A stretch of DNA of 64,000 nt, taken from Bursaphelenchus xylophilus. Lineage: Eukaryota; Nematoda; Chromadorea; Rhabditida; Aphelenchoididae. A model generated the notes under the pieces. That model was not told the DNA's origin. It saw only the letters and a program-made list of their open reading frames with translations, and made no database searches. The position numbers and the translations under genes are program-made. Of the stretch, positions 50,201 through 61,386 are shown in pieces. Each line of letters starts with the position of its first letter. The first letter of the stretch is position 1. The stretch lies in NCBI GenBank assembly GCA_904066235.2, contig CAJFCV020000001.1:2356001-2420000 (forward strand). The letters are read 5' to 3'.

Positions 50201-53200
50201 CAAGTTGTTCGGAAAATAACGCCGCTATGGAAGCCTTTTTTCAATTGCGTCTACAACCTAGATTTTCAAAGATCTTTGTCGACGAGAGAGCCCACAAAAC
50301 GCGGAGAGCAGTCCGAGATAGCAAAGCAGTTTTTGGCCATACTTTTGTCGGTTTCACGTGGAAAAAATGATTTCTTTATCAGAGAACATGGTGCTCTAAG
50401 GCACGGCATTCTGTACTTTTGAGACACAACCAATATACGCGACTTTTTCTATTTTTTTCGAAATGCCCTTGTTTTCTCTCCGCATATCTCGCTAGCCGTT
50501 TGAGCTAGAAGGCTAAAAATTGGCATAGCAATAGAGTAAGAAGCCGGCTTTCAGGAAATATGAATGTTGTAAGGAACCCCATCGTATAAACTTCGCAATG
50601 ACCATTGAAAAAATTTCATAGCTCAAACGGCTAGCGAGATACGGAGAGGGAAAGCAAGCGCATTCCGAAAAAAATAGAAAAAATCAAGTCGCGGAGATCG
50701 GTTGTGTCCCAAAAGTAAGTGTGAAGTAGAAATATGCATGAAACTTTTCATGCCAAAATTCGCAAGAAAGTGTTACATTTTGTCCAACTTTGGACAAATC
50801 TCACTCGTTTCTACAAAGCACGAGCTAGAAATCCTACATATGTCTTCGAAAAAATTATTCTAAATTTTCTCTAGTTTCGATCAAAATCTAAGCGTCGAAC
50901 TTCAACCACTTCCCCTATGAGCCGCATAAAAATCACTGACCTTTGATAGCGCCCAATTTCTGCCGTTCCTCCTCCTGATTGATCTGCTGATTCTGCACCA
51001 TTTCGTAGAACAAGCCTTTGGCTTCGATCAGCTCCGAATGCGTTCCCTCTTCCACAATCTCTCCCTCCTGGAAGACGTAGATTTTGTCGACATTCTTAAT
51101 CGTCGATAGCCGATGCGCGACAATCAATGTAGTTCGATTTTCTTGCGCCTTCTCTAGGGAGCGTTGGACGAGGGCTTCGGATTCGGTATCCAACGCCGAC
51201 GTGGCTTCATCCAACAGCAAAATTTTGGGGTTTTTGATCAGCGCTCTGGCAATCGCGATCCTTTGTTTTTGCCCTCCGCTAAGTTGAACACCCCTCTCCC
51301 CAACTCGAGTGTACATTCCCTCTGGCAGTTTTTGAATAAAGTCATAGGCGTTGGCCATTTTACAGCAGTTTATGACGTCTTCGCGCGTAGCATTGTCATT
51401 CCCAAGCAGCACATTCTCTTCCAGCGTCCCATCGAAGAGGACCGGCTCTTGGCTCACGACCCCAATGAAATCGCGGAGCTTGGCCACATTCATTTCCCGC
51501 AGGTCGTAGCCATCAATCGTGATTGTGCCTTGAATTGGGTCGTAGAAGCGGAGGACAAGATTCAGACAGGTGGATTTGCCACAGCCGGACGCTCCGACAA
51601 GAGCGACTTTCTGGCCCGGCTCCACTTTGAAGTTGATTCCTTTTAGGACCTGGAAAAAGTCAACTTCTCAGTAATCAGATGGATAGGTTCTCAATGTGCG
51701 ACGCTCAGAATTTGGTGCAACTTGGTAGAAATTTAAATTCAATTTTTTATCAGTCTGTCGGGAAAATATTGTGGAATTGTCACAGCAAAGTGTCTTCGTT
51801 GCAGCCGCCCACCAAATCTCCAGCCGCGACTAGCCGTCGCAAAATCAATAATGGACGATTCCAACGCGCGAGAAATCCACATTATTTTCACGACAGGATG
51901 ATATGATGTATAGTTGCCGCTTACCTTGATATCCGGCCTCAACGGATACAAAAAGTGGACTCCACTGAACTCAATCGCTCCTTTCGGCTTCCGAATCACG
52001 GCTCCTCGTTTCGAATACGGATCAATGTACGGGATGTTGTTAATCACCCCCAAAACATATCTTCCCGCTCCGCGGCCCATGGACACAGCGGTCAGATGCG
52101 GTAACGCAGCGCCAAGAGATGTTGAGCCGGTCATGACAGCAAAGAAGACGGTGAAAACCGTGCCGCGATCAAAGCTGGGATCCCAGACAATCAACAGAGA
52201 GCCGAACCAAAAAGCGACTCCGTATGAGACATACATGATGAGAAAGGTGACGGTGAATCCAATGGCCATGTACATGTACTTGACGAGGCCGGTTTTTCGA
52301 CCGTCTTCGAGGGCTTTTTCGTAGCTGAAAGTAGGGAAGATTGATGGAGAAAACTTGGGAGATTTGATATCAGTCTGTCAGAAAAATAATGTGCTTTCTG
52401 TCGCATCAAAATGTCGTATCGCCGCTAAGAAAATGAATTGTGTCGCAGCAAAATCAAATTGCTTTTTATTTCAGCGACACGATCGGCGCAGCGACATTGT
52501 GTTCATTATTTTCCCGACAGACTGATAAAAGGGCCTTGATGAAACTTCGCACAGATCATGGATGCAATTTAACGTGTTATATGAAAGATTTTTAGCTCAC
52601 ACTTTTTGAAAACCTTACTGGCAAGGGAAGAGTCCAAGAGTCCCATGTGTGACGCTCAAATTTTCTTTAAATTTTGCACACATTTCGGGCGGAGGCCGCA
52701 ACTACTCCTGAAAATCTTAGCTTGCGCTTTACAAAGCAGTCAAAATATTTTCAACAATCTTTTTTGCCGAGAGACAGTATGCGAAACGCGGAGAGAGTCA
52801 CAGAAAATCTTGTATACACGGCGGGCATAATATTAATTCCTAAAAATGATCTTTCAGCCGGGTCTTTGCAGCCCAAATATCAGCGAGGTGCAAAGATCCT
52901 TGCGGATGAAAGAGTAGGCAAAACGCGGAGAGCGGTCAGAGATAAAAACACTTTTTGACCGTATCATTGCCAGTCTTGCAAGGAAAAACTTAATTTTTTA
53001 TGGAAATATGACTCTCTACGGTAGAAATATGAACAAAAATTTTCATGCTAAAATTTGCATAAGTTATTAAAAATTAATTTATATATATTTGTGCAAAGTG
53101 TTAACAAAAATTACTCTATATTTGTGCCAAGTTTCATTAAATTCTGAGCGTCGCACTTAGAGCCCTTCCTCTGCGAGTTTAAAATCAAAATTTAACACCT

Positions 53201-56200
53201 TTTTCTACTATTATAAAACCCCTACATACCGATCCAGCTCCCTGAACTGCCCATTGAAAGCCAACACCGTTCTCATCGACCCAAACGCTTCCTCAGCAAT
53301 CGAGCCGGCAATTGCATATTTCTCCTGTTCCATTTGAACTCGGCCCGCCGTGAATTTCCCCATCCACGAGTTGGTGAGGGCCAGCAATGGCGTGAAAGCG
53401 CACATCACCAGCGCCATTTGCCAGTTGTAGATGAAGCCAACAATGAAGCCGGTGGCAAATGCGGCCATCATCTGGATGAACAGCGAGAGCTTGTCGCCCA
53501 TTCCTTCGCGGACTCTTTCTAGATCGCTAGACGAAAAGATGATAATTTTGGTTGAAAAACTCACTCATTTAGCCGAGTTGTGAGGCTGCCGGTTTGAGTG
53601 TTGTCGAACCATGAGATTTCTTGCCGCAGAACGGATTTGAGGTAGTTCTGACGCAGCGCCTGGACCACTCGCTCGGCGAACACTTCGAAGCAGGCGATCT
53701 GCAATAGGAAATTTGTATTTTGATTATCAGTCTGTCGGGAAAATAATGAGCACTCTGTCGCATCAAAAATCGCATCGCCGCCGATAAAATGAATTGTGTC
53801 GCAACAAAATCAAATTGATTTTTACTTCGGCGTCACGATCGGGGCCTCGACAAATTTTGTGCCCATTATTTTCCCGACACAATCAGATTTTCTTTAGGTT
53901 TAGCACGCAAGTAGGGCATAGGCCACATATCAATCCTCGAAAATTTAAAATTATACTTATAGGGTAGGTAAGTACCCAAGTGGGACGCATGGATTTTGAT
54001 GAAACTTTGCACAAATTTTGAATTAGTCCTTCTAAGACATATGCCAGAATTCTAGCTCGCGCTTTGCAGAACAACCGAGATTTTTAGATCAAAAGTCGGC
54101 AAAAAATTGACACTTTTTGCCGAATTTTGGCACGAGAAGTTTCATACCTAATTGTACTTCTGAGAATAGCGTTTCCAGAAAAAATAAAAAATTTTCGTCT
54201 AAAATTGGAAACGTTATGGCTAAAACGTGTTTTCTCTCTGCCCGTTCTCCGCATTTCACGTACTCTTTTGGCCTCAAAGATCGTTGAATATCTCGGCTGC
54301 ACCTGCAAAGCGCAAGCTAAAAGTTTCAAACATTAATATTTGACTTATGCCCAACGTGTGTGCAAAATTTAAAGCAGATCTGAGCGTAGCAGTTGGGGCT
54401 ATTTCCCTTGTAAATTTGTGACAAGCTTGATTAAAATTTGAGCATCGCACTTGATGTACCCTCTGTTGTCAACCCACCTGAATATATGACGTCACAAACA
54501 TGGCGACTCCGAGAATCGCGTAGTAAATGGTGTATTCCACAACGTCCGCGTTGAATTCATCTCTAAAATAGAGGATGAAATAATTTTAATTTCTCGCTTA
54601 CTGAGAAATCGGCGGCAACGCAGCATTTCCAGCATCTTTATTCGTTACAAATGGAGAATTCTGCGCTCGCAAGAAGACCGTAGTCATTCCACCGAGCAGG
54701 ATGGAGAGCAGAGGGAAGCCCGCTCCATGGACGATCGAGGCGATTGTTCCAACGGTCAAGAGAAAGTAGTCGAATGGTTGGCAAAAAGAGAACTGAAAGA
54801 TTATCGATAAATTGGGGAATATGCGTATATCCGCTCTCAAAGCTTTAGAGAAGATATATTAGCCTGTCGGGAAAATAATGAGCACTCTGTCGCATCAAAA
54901 ATCGCATCGCCGAAGAGAAATTGAATTGTGTCGCGGCAAAATCAAATTGTTTTTCAATTCAGCGATGCGATCAGGACAGCGAGATTTTACTCATTATTTT
55001 CCCAACAGACTGATACTTCAAAGTAGTAATTTCTATCTATCGAGGCATGTCTAGGCACTTCTCATCAAAAAAAGTAAAAAAATGTGCTTGTTATTTTTCC
55101 GACAGACTAATAGTCGGGGACAGGATCTCTAGTGATCAAATGGACTTCTGATAGCATCCGGGAAGCACTTGAAGCACTTGGATTGTCCGGAAATACCTCC
55201 AACTCTGACCGAAAACCTTGCTCTCTCATCAAGCTAAAATTTGCAGCCAGTAGAGTAGAGTTTATACTATGAAATGTATATCAGTCTGTAGGGAAAATAA
55301 TATGGATTTATTGCGCCTTGGAATCGCCCATCTATACTTTGCAAGGCATAGCCAGAGATATGTTGAGGATTATATGATTTACTGTGTGAACGAGGCGAAA
55401 CATTTTGCTTTGACAAATCCACATTATTTTCCCGACAGACTGATATATGTCTTGTAGAAGCCAAGAGGCATTTTTGATCAAATTTATCCTCAAAACAACG
55501 AAGCTATTCTATATAGCAAATATGTGATTTTTTGGGGTCTTTACGGTTTGGTACACAAACGTTGTAAGCAATCACCAAAAATCAAAATATTAGTATTATA
55601 TAATATGTATTATACATATACTCCTCAAAAGACGATTTCCTACCAGCTTTAGCGCCGACTCTTCCTTCAATCTTTTTGGCTTATGACCAGCCTTCCCATA
55701 CACACTATCCTCTTCTATAGCCATCGCCTTGACTTTCGACCGCCGTCGAAGTCGCAGGCCAGAGAAAATATGCATTTCGCAACGCGTAATAAATCAAGTT
55801 ATAGCCCTCTGACTAGCTCGTAAAAACCGCAGTAATAACCGAATAAACATACCAGGCCGAGGGTCTTTTGTGGGCTTGGGCTCGCGTCGAAGGAGTGATG
55901 GGATCCTTCCGGGCTGAAATGACTTGATTTGCATTAATCAGTAATAAAAGGGTGTTAAAATGGCTGTCAATTCATAATGACTTGTGTCAGGGATAGATCA
56001 AAGCGTTGTAAATTTTATAGGCGTAGTTTTTTTTGCAGGTCGGGAAAATAATGAGCACTTTGCCGCATCGAGAAAATGAATTGTCGCGACAAAATCAAAC
56101 TTCTTTTCGCTTTAGCGTCGCGATTGGCGCAGAGACATTGCTCTCATTATTTTTCCGACAGAATGATAACAATTTGTCGGGAAAATAATGTGTATTTGCC

Positions 56201-57815
56201 GGGCCTTGAAATACCCCTCATTTCTTTGCTACGGCTAGACGCGCTGGGGATATAGCGACCATTTTCGCTGCGGCAAATCCACATTATTTTCCCGACAGTG
56301 TGGTATACAAGCCGTGGTTTATATACCACACTCCTCAAACCGAAAGAGTAAACCATAACCTCGCTCGTTGTGGTGAGATGGCCGAGCGGTCTAAGGCGCT
56401 GGTTTAAGGCACCAGTCTCTTCGGAGGCGTGGGTTCGAATCCCACTGTCTTCAGCAGACTTTTTTCTTTTTTAGTTATAAAATACGCACTGTTTACACTG
56501 CACCATCATCGCTTTGCAACGGCTAGCCGCTGCTGGAATTTTGTTACGCCATTGCGACGAGACAAGAGATTTTTCAGCGACAAATCCTCATTATTTTCCC
56601 GACACGCTGATGATTAAATTTTGTTGTTTTGGAAAAGAAATTTTGGGGCTTCCTTAATTTCTCATCGCTGTTTACGCAAGTGGAGTAAAGACCATGCGCT
56701 AAAAATTGATAAAAGTCATCGCTTTTAGAAGTGCTATTGACTTCTTTGATATGTAATAACAAAGGCCGTAAAATCATTTTAAAAATTGCTGAGTACGCAA
56801 AACGGCAGTAGAAGTTGCAATTGCTTGTTTTGAATAGAAAAAAGTAACATTCAGTCGACTAACGTTCAACGTGCCGTTACAAGGCATTACTGTTGCTCAT
56901 CAATTGTTGCTATCAATATATCAGTCTGCCGGGAAAATAGAGAGCACTCTGTCGCATCGAAAATCGCATCGCCGCCAAGAAAATTAACTGTGTCGCGGCA
57001 AAATCAAATTGTTTTCCTCTAGCGATTGGCGCAGCGACATTTCCCTCACTACTTCCCCGATAGACTGATATGTTTACGGCGGGTACCAAAAGTGGTTCAG
57101 GTCCTAGTTTTTAACCTAAAACTTTTTTTACGCAGCTAAAATCGGGTGCAAGCCAAGGTTGTCGTGAATTGATGGTTAAGACCATAACAACGAAGGCCAA
57201 GTAAATATAAAAGAAGAGTCTATCTCAGCAAGCAATCAGTCTGTCGGTAAAATAGTGTGAACTCGCCGCAGCAAGATATCTGGCCTCGTCGCAATCGCGC
57301 ACCAAATCCCCAGCTGTCGCATAGCGACGATGGGCGAGTCCCAGGCGCAACGAGTGCTCATTATTTTCCCGACAGACTAATAAAAAGTTCCTGAAGCCTT
57401 CAATCTTACCCGGTTTACAATTAAGCCTTCAATCCACACCAGGTTTACAGAACTCTCCTATAAACTCTTTTGCGAAAGCATACCTACCCCATGGAAAATT
57501 GCAACATTTAAGGTATGGTAAGGGCTATCAAAAAATTGCTTATGCCATTTGAAAGAGCATGTCAAAAATTCATATTTCGCTTAGAATCAGCGGATGAAAA
57601 AGATTTTGCTTGGTTTGTCAACTATTTTAATATTTTTGACCGTTTCAAAAGTACACCTACCCTAGTATAATACTATAACTTTAAGCAACCAAACAAATTC
57701 TCTAATAAAATCCCCAAATTAACCCCAAACTTCAACGAAAAACTCACCTTGAAACCGATCCATAGGCTGCGCCGGCCCGGTCGGGCAGCAGCAGCTTCTT
57801 TTCCGAATCTTTCAT
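44259..57815 (-). CDS. P-glycoprotein-type ABC exporter (full transporter)
   Basis: Core exons: 55775-55644, 54792-54602, 54562-54478, 53698-53565, 53526-53230, 52324-51925, 51649-50941, 50107-49788, 48773-48627, 48562-48461, 47659-47345, 46955-46807, 46742-46602, 45973-45817, 45736-45542, 44825-44259: 4,041 nt, 1,346 aa from [12 protein letters not shown]. Order TMD1-NBD1-linker-TMD2-NBD2. NBD1: Walker [10 protein letters not shown] (~432), signature LSGGQ (~536), Walker [13 protein letters not shown] (~556). NBD2: Walker [10 protein letters not shown] (~1134), signature LSGGQ (~1239), Walker [13 protein letters not shown] (~1259). The Ser-rich linker (exon 50107-49788) is about 107 aa, long for the family. 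ABCB exporters pump hydrophobic compounds across the plasma membrane using ATP. Two small candidate 5' exons (57815-57748, starting [15 protein letters not shown], and 55913-55853) join each other in frame but not cleanly to 55775, so alternative starts are likely. Confidence 0.93.
44872..45405. mobile_element. Family A MITE split by a family D sequence
   Basis: The left half (TATCAGTCTGTCGGGGAAAT ... TTTCAATTCAATTCAAGCGA) ends near 44985. The right half (CAGCGACGCGACTGGGGCAG ... CGACAGACTGATA) resumes near 45340. Between them, CACGGCATTCTGTACTTTTG starts a family D arm also seen at 50400. Confidence 0.6.
46050..46130. repeat. ATACGATGG-type repeat remnant
   Basis: Two units, CATCGTATAACATGTCACAC and TATCGTATAAAATGTCACAC, relate this locus to the arrays at 25130 and 33545. 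Confidence 0.7.
46140..46582 (+). repeat. GGGGAGTGTTCGAAAA tandem array
   Basis: About 24 repeats of a short motif alternating GGGGAGTGTTCGAAAA and GGAGTGTTCAATTTTGGG. The same motif occurs once at each tip of the element at 33484-34165, so the array looks like an expanded tip of that element. It ends 20 bp from an exon of the ABC transporter. Confidence 0.85.
46993..47176. mobile_element. Possible old hAT-type MITE
   Basis: AGACATGGCT at the left and AGGCATGTCT at the right with decayed GGGCC blocks (CTAGGGCCTAATCGGGC; GGGGCCGGACTTGGG). No target duplication can be read. Confidence 0.35.
47844..48086. mobile_element. Family B MITE
   Basis: CACAGTGGGGGCCTGATCCA ... GCCACTGGACCCCCACTGTA; intron of the ABC transporter. 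A family C fragment follows to about 48310. Confidence 0.8.
49100..49257. mobile_element. Family A MITE
   Basis: CATCAGTCTGCCGGGAAAAT ... TTTTCCTGACAGACTGATA. Confidence 0.75.
49258..49518. mobile_element. Family B MITE, directly abutting a family A copy
   Basis: CACTGGGGACCTGATACAGT ... GGATCAGGTCCGTCATTGTA. A right-arm-only family B copy follows at 49610-49740, and both are followed or preceded by the same CACAGTGCCAGTGC tract. Confidence 0.75.
49610..49740. mobile_element. Family B MITE, right arm only
   Basis: ATGAGGGACCCTTCAAAACG ... GGTCAGGTCCCTCACTGTA, ending 48 bp from the linker exon of the ABC transporter. Confidence 0.65.
50396..50718. mobile_element. Family D palindrome inserted in a family C element
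   Basis: Arms GGCACGGCATTCTGTACTTT...CACAACC and GGTTGTGTCCCAAAAGTAAG mirror each other, with TCTCGCTAGCCGTTTGAGCT and its complement inside. The flanking sequence on both sides (50260-50395 and 50720-50920) is family C. Confidence 0.65.
51749..51903. mobile_element. Family A MITE (ATTGTGGAATT sub-type)
   Basis: TATCAGTCTGTCGGGAAAAT ... CACGACAGGATGATA. Confidence 0.75.
52368..52527. mobile_element. Family A MITE
   Basis: TATCAGTCTGTCAGAAAAAT ... TTTTCCCGACAGACTGATA. Confidence 0.78.
52620..53170. repeat. Family C element, rearranged
   Basis: GACGCTCAAATTTTCTTTAA at the left and AATTCTGAGCGTCGCACTTA at the right; the middle holds two head-to-head copies of AAACGCGGAGAGNGTCA. Confidence 0.55.
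53725..53880. mobile_element. Family A MITE
   Basis: TATCAGTCTGTCGGGAAAAT ... TTATTTTCCCGACAC. Confidence 0.78.
53960..54470. repeat. Family C element
   Basis: GGTAGGTAAGTACCCAAGTG at the left, GATCTGAGCGTAGCAGTTGG at the right; CGTTCTCCGCATTTCACGTA inside. Confidence 0.6.
54858..55014. mobile_element. Family A MITE
   Basis: TATTAGCCTGTCGGGAAAAT ... TTTTCCCAACAGACTGATA. Confidence 0.75.
55278..55446. mobile_element. Family A MITE (ATATGGATTT sub-type)
   Basis: TATATCAGTCTGTAGGGAAA ... TTTTCCCGACAGACTGATA. Confidence 0.75.
56036..56168. mobile_element. Family A MITE
   Basis: CAGGTCGGGAAAATAATGAG ... TTTTTCCGACAGAATGATA. Confidence 0.7.
56172..56300. mobile_element. Family A MITE (ATGTGTATTT sub-type) preceding tRNA copy 7
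   Basis: ATTTGTCGGGAAAATAATGT ... CATTATTTTCCCGACAG, about 70 bp before the tRNA; here the element is full length, unlike the half copies at the other tRNAs. Confidence 0.75.
56372..56453 (+). tRNA. tRNA-Leu(AAG)-like, copy 7, probable pseudogene
   Basis: The body and anticodon AAG are as in the other copies, but the 3' acceptor strand reads TGTCTTC instead of TCTCATC. This creates G6-G67 and T3-T70 mismatches in the acceptor stem against GGTGAGA. It was therefore probably copied intact and then decayed. Confidence 0.85.
56919..57071. mobile_element. Family A MITE
   Basis: TATCAGTCTGCCGGGAAAAT ... CCCCGATAGACTGATA; located between the two candidate 5' exons of the ABC transporter. Confidence 0.72.
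57234..57382. mobile_element. Family A hybrid MITE
   Basis: The left half is the second sub-type (TCTGTCGGTAAAATAGTGTG) and the right tip is the first sub-type (GAGTGCTCATTATTTTCCCG). A recombinant between the two. Confidence 0.6.
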
Positions 57816-58048
57816 TCGTATTTTATGATTTATTCCAGAAAAAAATAAGGGAGAAAGAATACACTATCAACAAGATGGGGAAGTGTGTAAATGAACGCGG
57901 GTATTTTTTAATGAGGAAGGCGCTGATAAGATTGATAAGATTCGTGCACAAAACAGAGTCGAAAAATCATAGTGATGAGTTAAAGTGTTTACATATTATT
58001 ATTATATTTACAAGGGCAAAACACAGAGCTATTAGTGCATGTTTTCAT

Positions 58049-58185
58049 ATCAGTCTGTCGGGAAAATAATGTGGATTCGTCGCGGCTTCGAGTCGCAAAT
58101 CAGCGTTTTGCGACGGCGGATTTGATTGCGACGAGGAGAGATATTTTTTTTTGCGACAAATCCTCATTATTTTCCCGACAGAAAA
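58049..58185. mobile_element. Family A MITE (ATGTGGATTC sub-type)
   Basis: TATCAGTCTGTCGGGAAAAT ... TTATTTTCCCGACAGAAAA. A short family A right end follows at 58215-58255. Confidence 0.72.
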
Positions 58186-58499
58186 ATTTTATTTTCATAA
58201 AGTTCATAGACATTTGACAGCGACAGAGCTCTCACTATTTTCCCAACACACTGATCAACACATACGACACAATGCACATCATTGAGGACGAGAGGTTGCA
58301 AAAGACCCATATGTCCGTGGTGAAATCCACAGTTTAGGCATGTCTTTTGTGCGCTATCCGTTTTATGGGAATTCGTAACAACGGAGGAAATCGTAAAACC
58401 CCGTAAAACAACGCGCAGTGGCACTTTAGCGTAGAGAATTCAATTTTGGCGTTGAAAACGGTGTTTTCGATCCATGAAATGCGGTTTGTTCTGTCTTTT

Positions 58500-58700
58500 A
58501 TATACATGTTGTATGCATGTATATACATTGTAAATATATACATATATATATATATATATATTTTGTAAATTTGTTATATAATAATACAATATTCAGCTGT
58601 ATAATACAGTATTTTGTGATTTAATATAATATAATAATATTCCCATATATAATACATAATATTAATAATCACCTTTTGTCATCATCATTGACATTTAACA
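58500..58700. repeat. AT-rich microsatellite tract
   Basis: Starts with TATACATGTTGTATGCATGT, then (TA)n near 58540-58560 and AATATAATA runs. Intergenic; no gene seen between 57,815 and 60,140. Confidence 0.7.
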
Positions 58701-58809
58701 AATACGATATCTAATATTTACAATATATGCTCCGGGCCTCCCCAAGAATCTTGCCGTATTTTTATTAATTATAATTTAAATAAAGTGTACAAAAAAATGA
58801 GATAAGGAA

Positions 58810-60070
58810 TTGATATTCCAGTCAGGTGTCACGTATGCCCGAGCGTGTACCCGGTGGAAGGGCACTTACACTTCCATGTGTACTGGGCCCAAGGAGCGGT
58901 AGAATTTACGTTAATGTGGCAGAATCGCGCTTAACTGTCTACGTTGTTTACATTTTTGAATAAATAAAATTGTTGTTTAATTTTTTTAACAAATAAAATT
59001 ATTCAAATAAAAGAAAAAAGTTAGGTAGGTCAACAGTGTTCCCAGCCTGCTTATGCAGTGGAAACAACTTTTGGGGTGACAGAAAAAAAGTTAAGTAGGT
59101 CAAAAGTGTTCCCAGCCTGCTTATATTACTGACTGGCGTAAAATTAGATATTACTGACTTGCGTAAAATTAGAGATGTTTGGTTGATTTCAAACCTCGTA
59201 CCGGCTTCTTTCCTAAACTCCACGTATGAGTGACTTCGGATGAACGGTTCTCAATTCCGAAGCCAGTCCGGGTGAGCTGAAGCGCGTGGTTGGAGAATAC
59301 ATATAGTATTATTGAGAATCGCAGGGACAGATTCGCATGCTTCTCGAAATGCCCAGAGAGGAATGGTATCCACGATTGTAGAGACACCGCAGCTCTTCAC
59401 AACGTCCTTCATTTCATTTGAGTAGTCGTTATGTTGATGCTGGTGAGTTTCTCACGGACCACCGAGAACCTTCGATCCAGCTGAACAGATTTGTAGTCAA
59501 AGTAACGAACAGCATACCTATACCTCATTATGAGTTTTGCCTACCGCCAGTAGCTTATTTTATTAACTATAGTATAGAGAAGCTTATTTTTTTAAAAAAA
59601 AATAACAAAACGCGAATTTTAACTAACAAAAAAAGCGCCAATAAAACCGCCGGATAATTATGAATCCACCTAATAGTTGTATAGACTTGTAAGAAAGTTT
59701 ATGCCACCTATAAAATCCTTGTGAAACATATGCGTCATCGTCACACTGTGACGCTGGAGGACAACATCCAACCAAATCAAAATGATACAGTGACGGCGTA
59801 TCGATAAGTCGGCAATTTTCACAAAACAATTAAGAACAATTACCCATCTTTGTAAAACAATTACCCCTCCTTCAGTTGTCACCTGTGCCTCAGTGTGTAT
59901 CCGTCCCAGTTGCACTTGTACAACCATCTCCACCATGGAGCGGTGGAATTTATGCTATACGGAATATCGCTGCATCGTGCTTTTTAATTTTTCTCTCTAC
60001 GTTGTTTAATTTTTTTAATAATTTTTTTAAACGATAAAATTATTTAAAACACGATTTCTGACTCACTGAA
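58810..60070. repeat. Diverged direct duplication with an internal tandem repeat
   Basis: 58,820-58,980 and 59,865-60,060 share the order GTGTCAC/GTTGTCACC, GTGTACC/GTGTATCC, GGAGCGGTAGAATTTA/GGAGCGGTGGAATTTA and CTACGTTGTTTA. Between them, GTTCCCAGCCTGCTTAT occurs twice (59037 and 59108) and TATTACTGACTKGCGTAAAA twice (59123, 59148). No coding gene recognised. Confidence 0.5.
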
Positions 60071-60142
60071 TCGGTCGTGTGCAAGGCCGGGACATAGGAA
60101 ATCTTCGATTTTGAGATTTACAGCATGTCCGCACCCATCATA

Positions 60143-61383
60143 CAGGGTGTACCAAAAAAATGGAAACTTTTTTTCATTTGTCCTGACGCGAGAATGGTTA
60201 GATGTAGCCAAAGAAGTTTATTACTACAAAATTCTCTGTGTTTTTCTGTCCTAGTGTTTTGATTTTTACGCCCATATCGATTAATCGACCTGTCTTTTTT
60301 GAACTTCAAACAAAGGGACCTCGATTTTGGACTTGTTTTTGGAGCTGTTCGAAAAGTTAATTTGCTCGGTATAGAAAGAACGTTGTGTCGAAAGTAATCA
60401 CGAGGCCCAAGGAGCTTGATACGGATAGTAAGCGCCCAGGAAGTGAAAGAAAACGCACCGCCAGCGCTTCTTTCAACCGAAAGATCCCCCACAGCAAAAT
60501 CCGCGATTTTCAAGAAAAACTAGCCCTTGAGACTGACATCAGCGACCGATCGCTCGGCCGAATAGTCAAAGCCGAGCTCAACCTCATGTCATACAAGCTC
60601 TAAAAAATTCAGATCTTTAAAGTCGAGAGAAAGTGCATACAGCGCAAAAATGTCGGAAAGTGAAACGGGTGGGCCGCAGCTCCGAGACGTGAGCGCATTC
60701 AGTTCGCGGTTTAATATTTAGCGGATACAACCACCAGAACGATAGAATCTGCTTCAGTGAGGCTCCTAGCCTGTTGGCCATCGTCAAATACCACCAAAAT
60801 CCGGGTCGTCATTGCTTAAGGCGGAATTTGTGCCAGCGGCAAGAATTCCATGTTTTTCGTGAATAAATGGGACAAAATACTAGCGCCGCGTTAATTTCTA
60901 TTTTGTCGTGCTTCTGTGAGCTCAGCAGAACCTTGGCAATGCAAACTTGGGGTTTCAACAGGACTCAGCGCCGGCTCACAAGGCAAAATCGACTCAGGAC
61001 CCGAAATGGGACCGATTTTCCCGATTTTGTCCCGCCTGCGAAATGGCCGCCTGCTCGCCAGATCTGAATCCAATGGACTATATATTTTTTTAAATAGAAG
61101 GCCAGCACCTGTACTATGCTCCACAAAAGTTTGAAGCCGCAACGTAAATGATGCGCCAAGAACGGGACCGATTTCCCCCATAAAAAGCTGCGGCCCGGAC
61201 CCCAAAATTTTACGTCACGTTTGGAGCTCTATATCGCCACCAAAGGCAGCCACTGTGAAACAGATTGAACATGTTATAAACAATGCTCTATGTTACTAAT
61301 CATAACCGTTACTTTTGCTGAATTTTGATTCTCCGAAAAAATATAGCTATAAAAACAAGTTTCCATTTTTTTGGTACACCCTG
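60143..61383 (+). mobile_element. Dead mariner-family transposon
   Basis: Ends CAGGGTGTACCAAAAAAATG and its complement, flanked by TA. On the plus strand, 60370-60603 encodes a helix-turn-helix region typical of nematode mariner elements (KIRDFQEKLALETDISDRSL ending LNLMSYKL). At about 61045 ACSPDLNPMDYIFF retains the last catalytic Asp motif, then stops. A second, inverted fragment of the middle region (AAAATCGACTCAGGACCCGA) shows internal rearrangement. Confidence 0.85.
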
Positions 61384-61386
61384 TAT

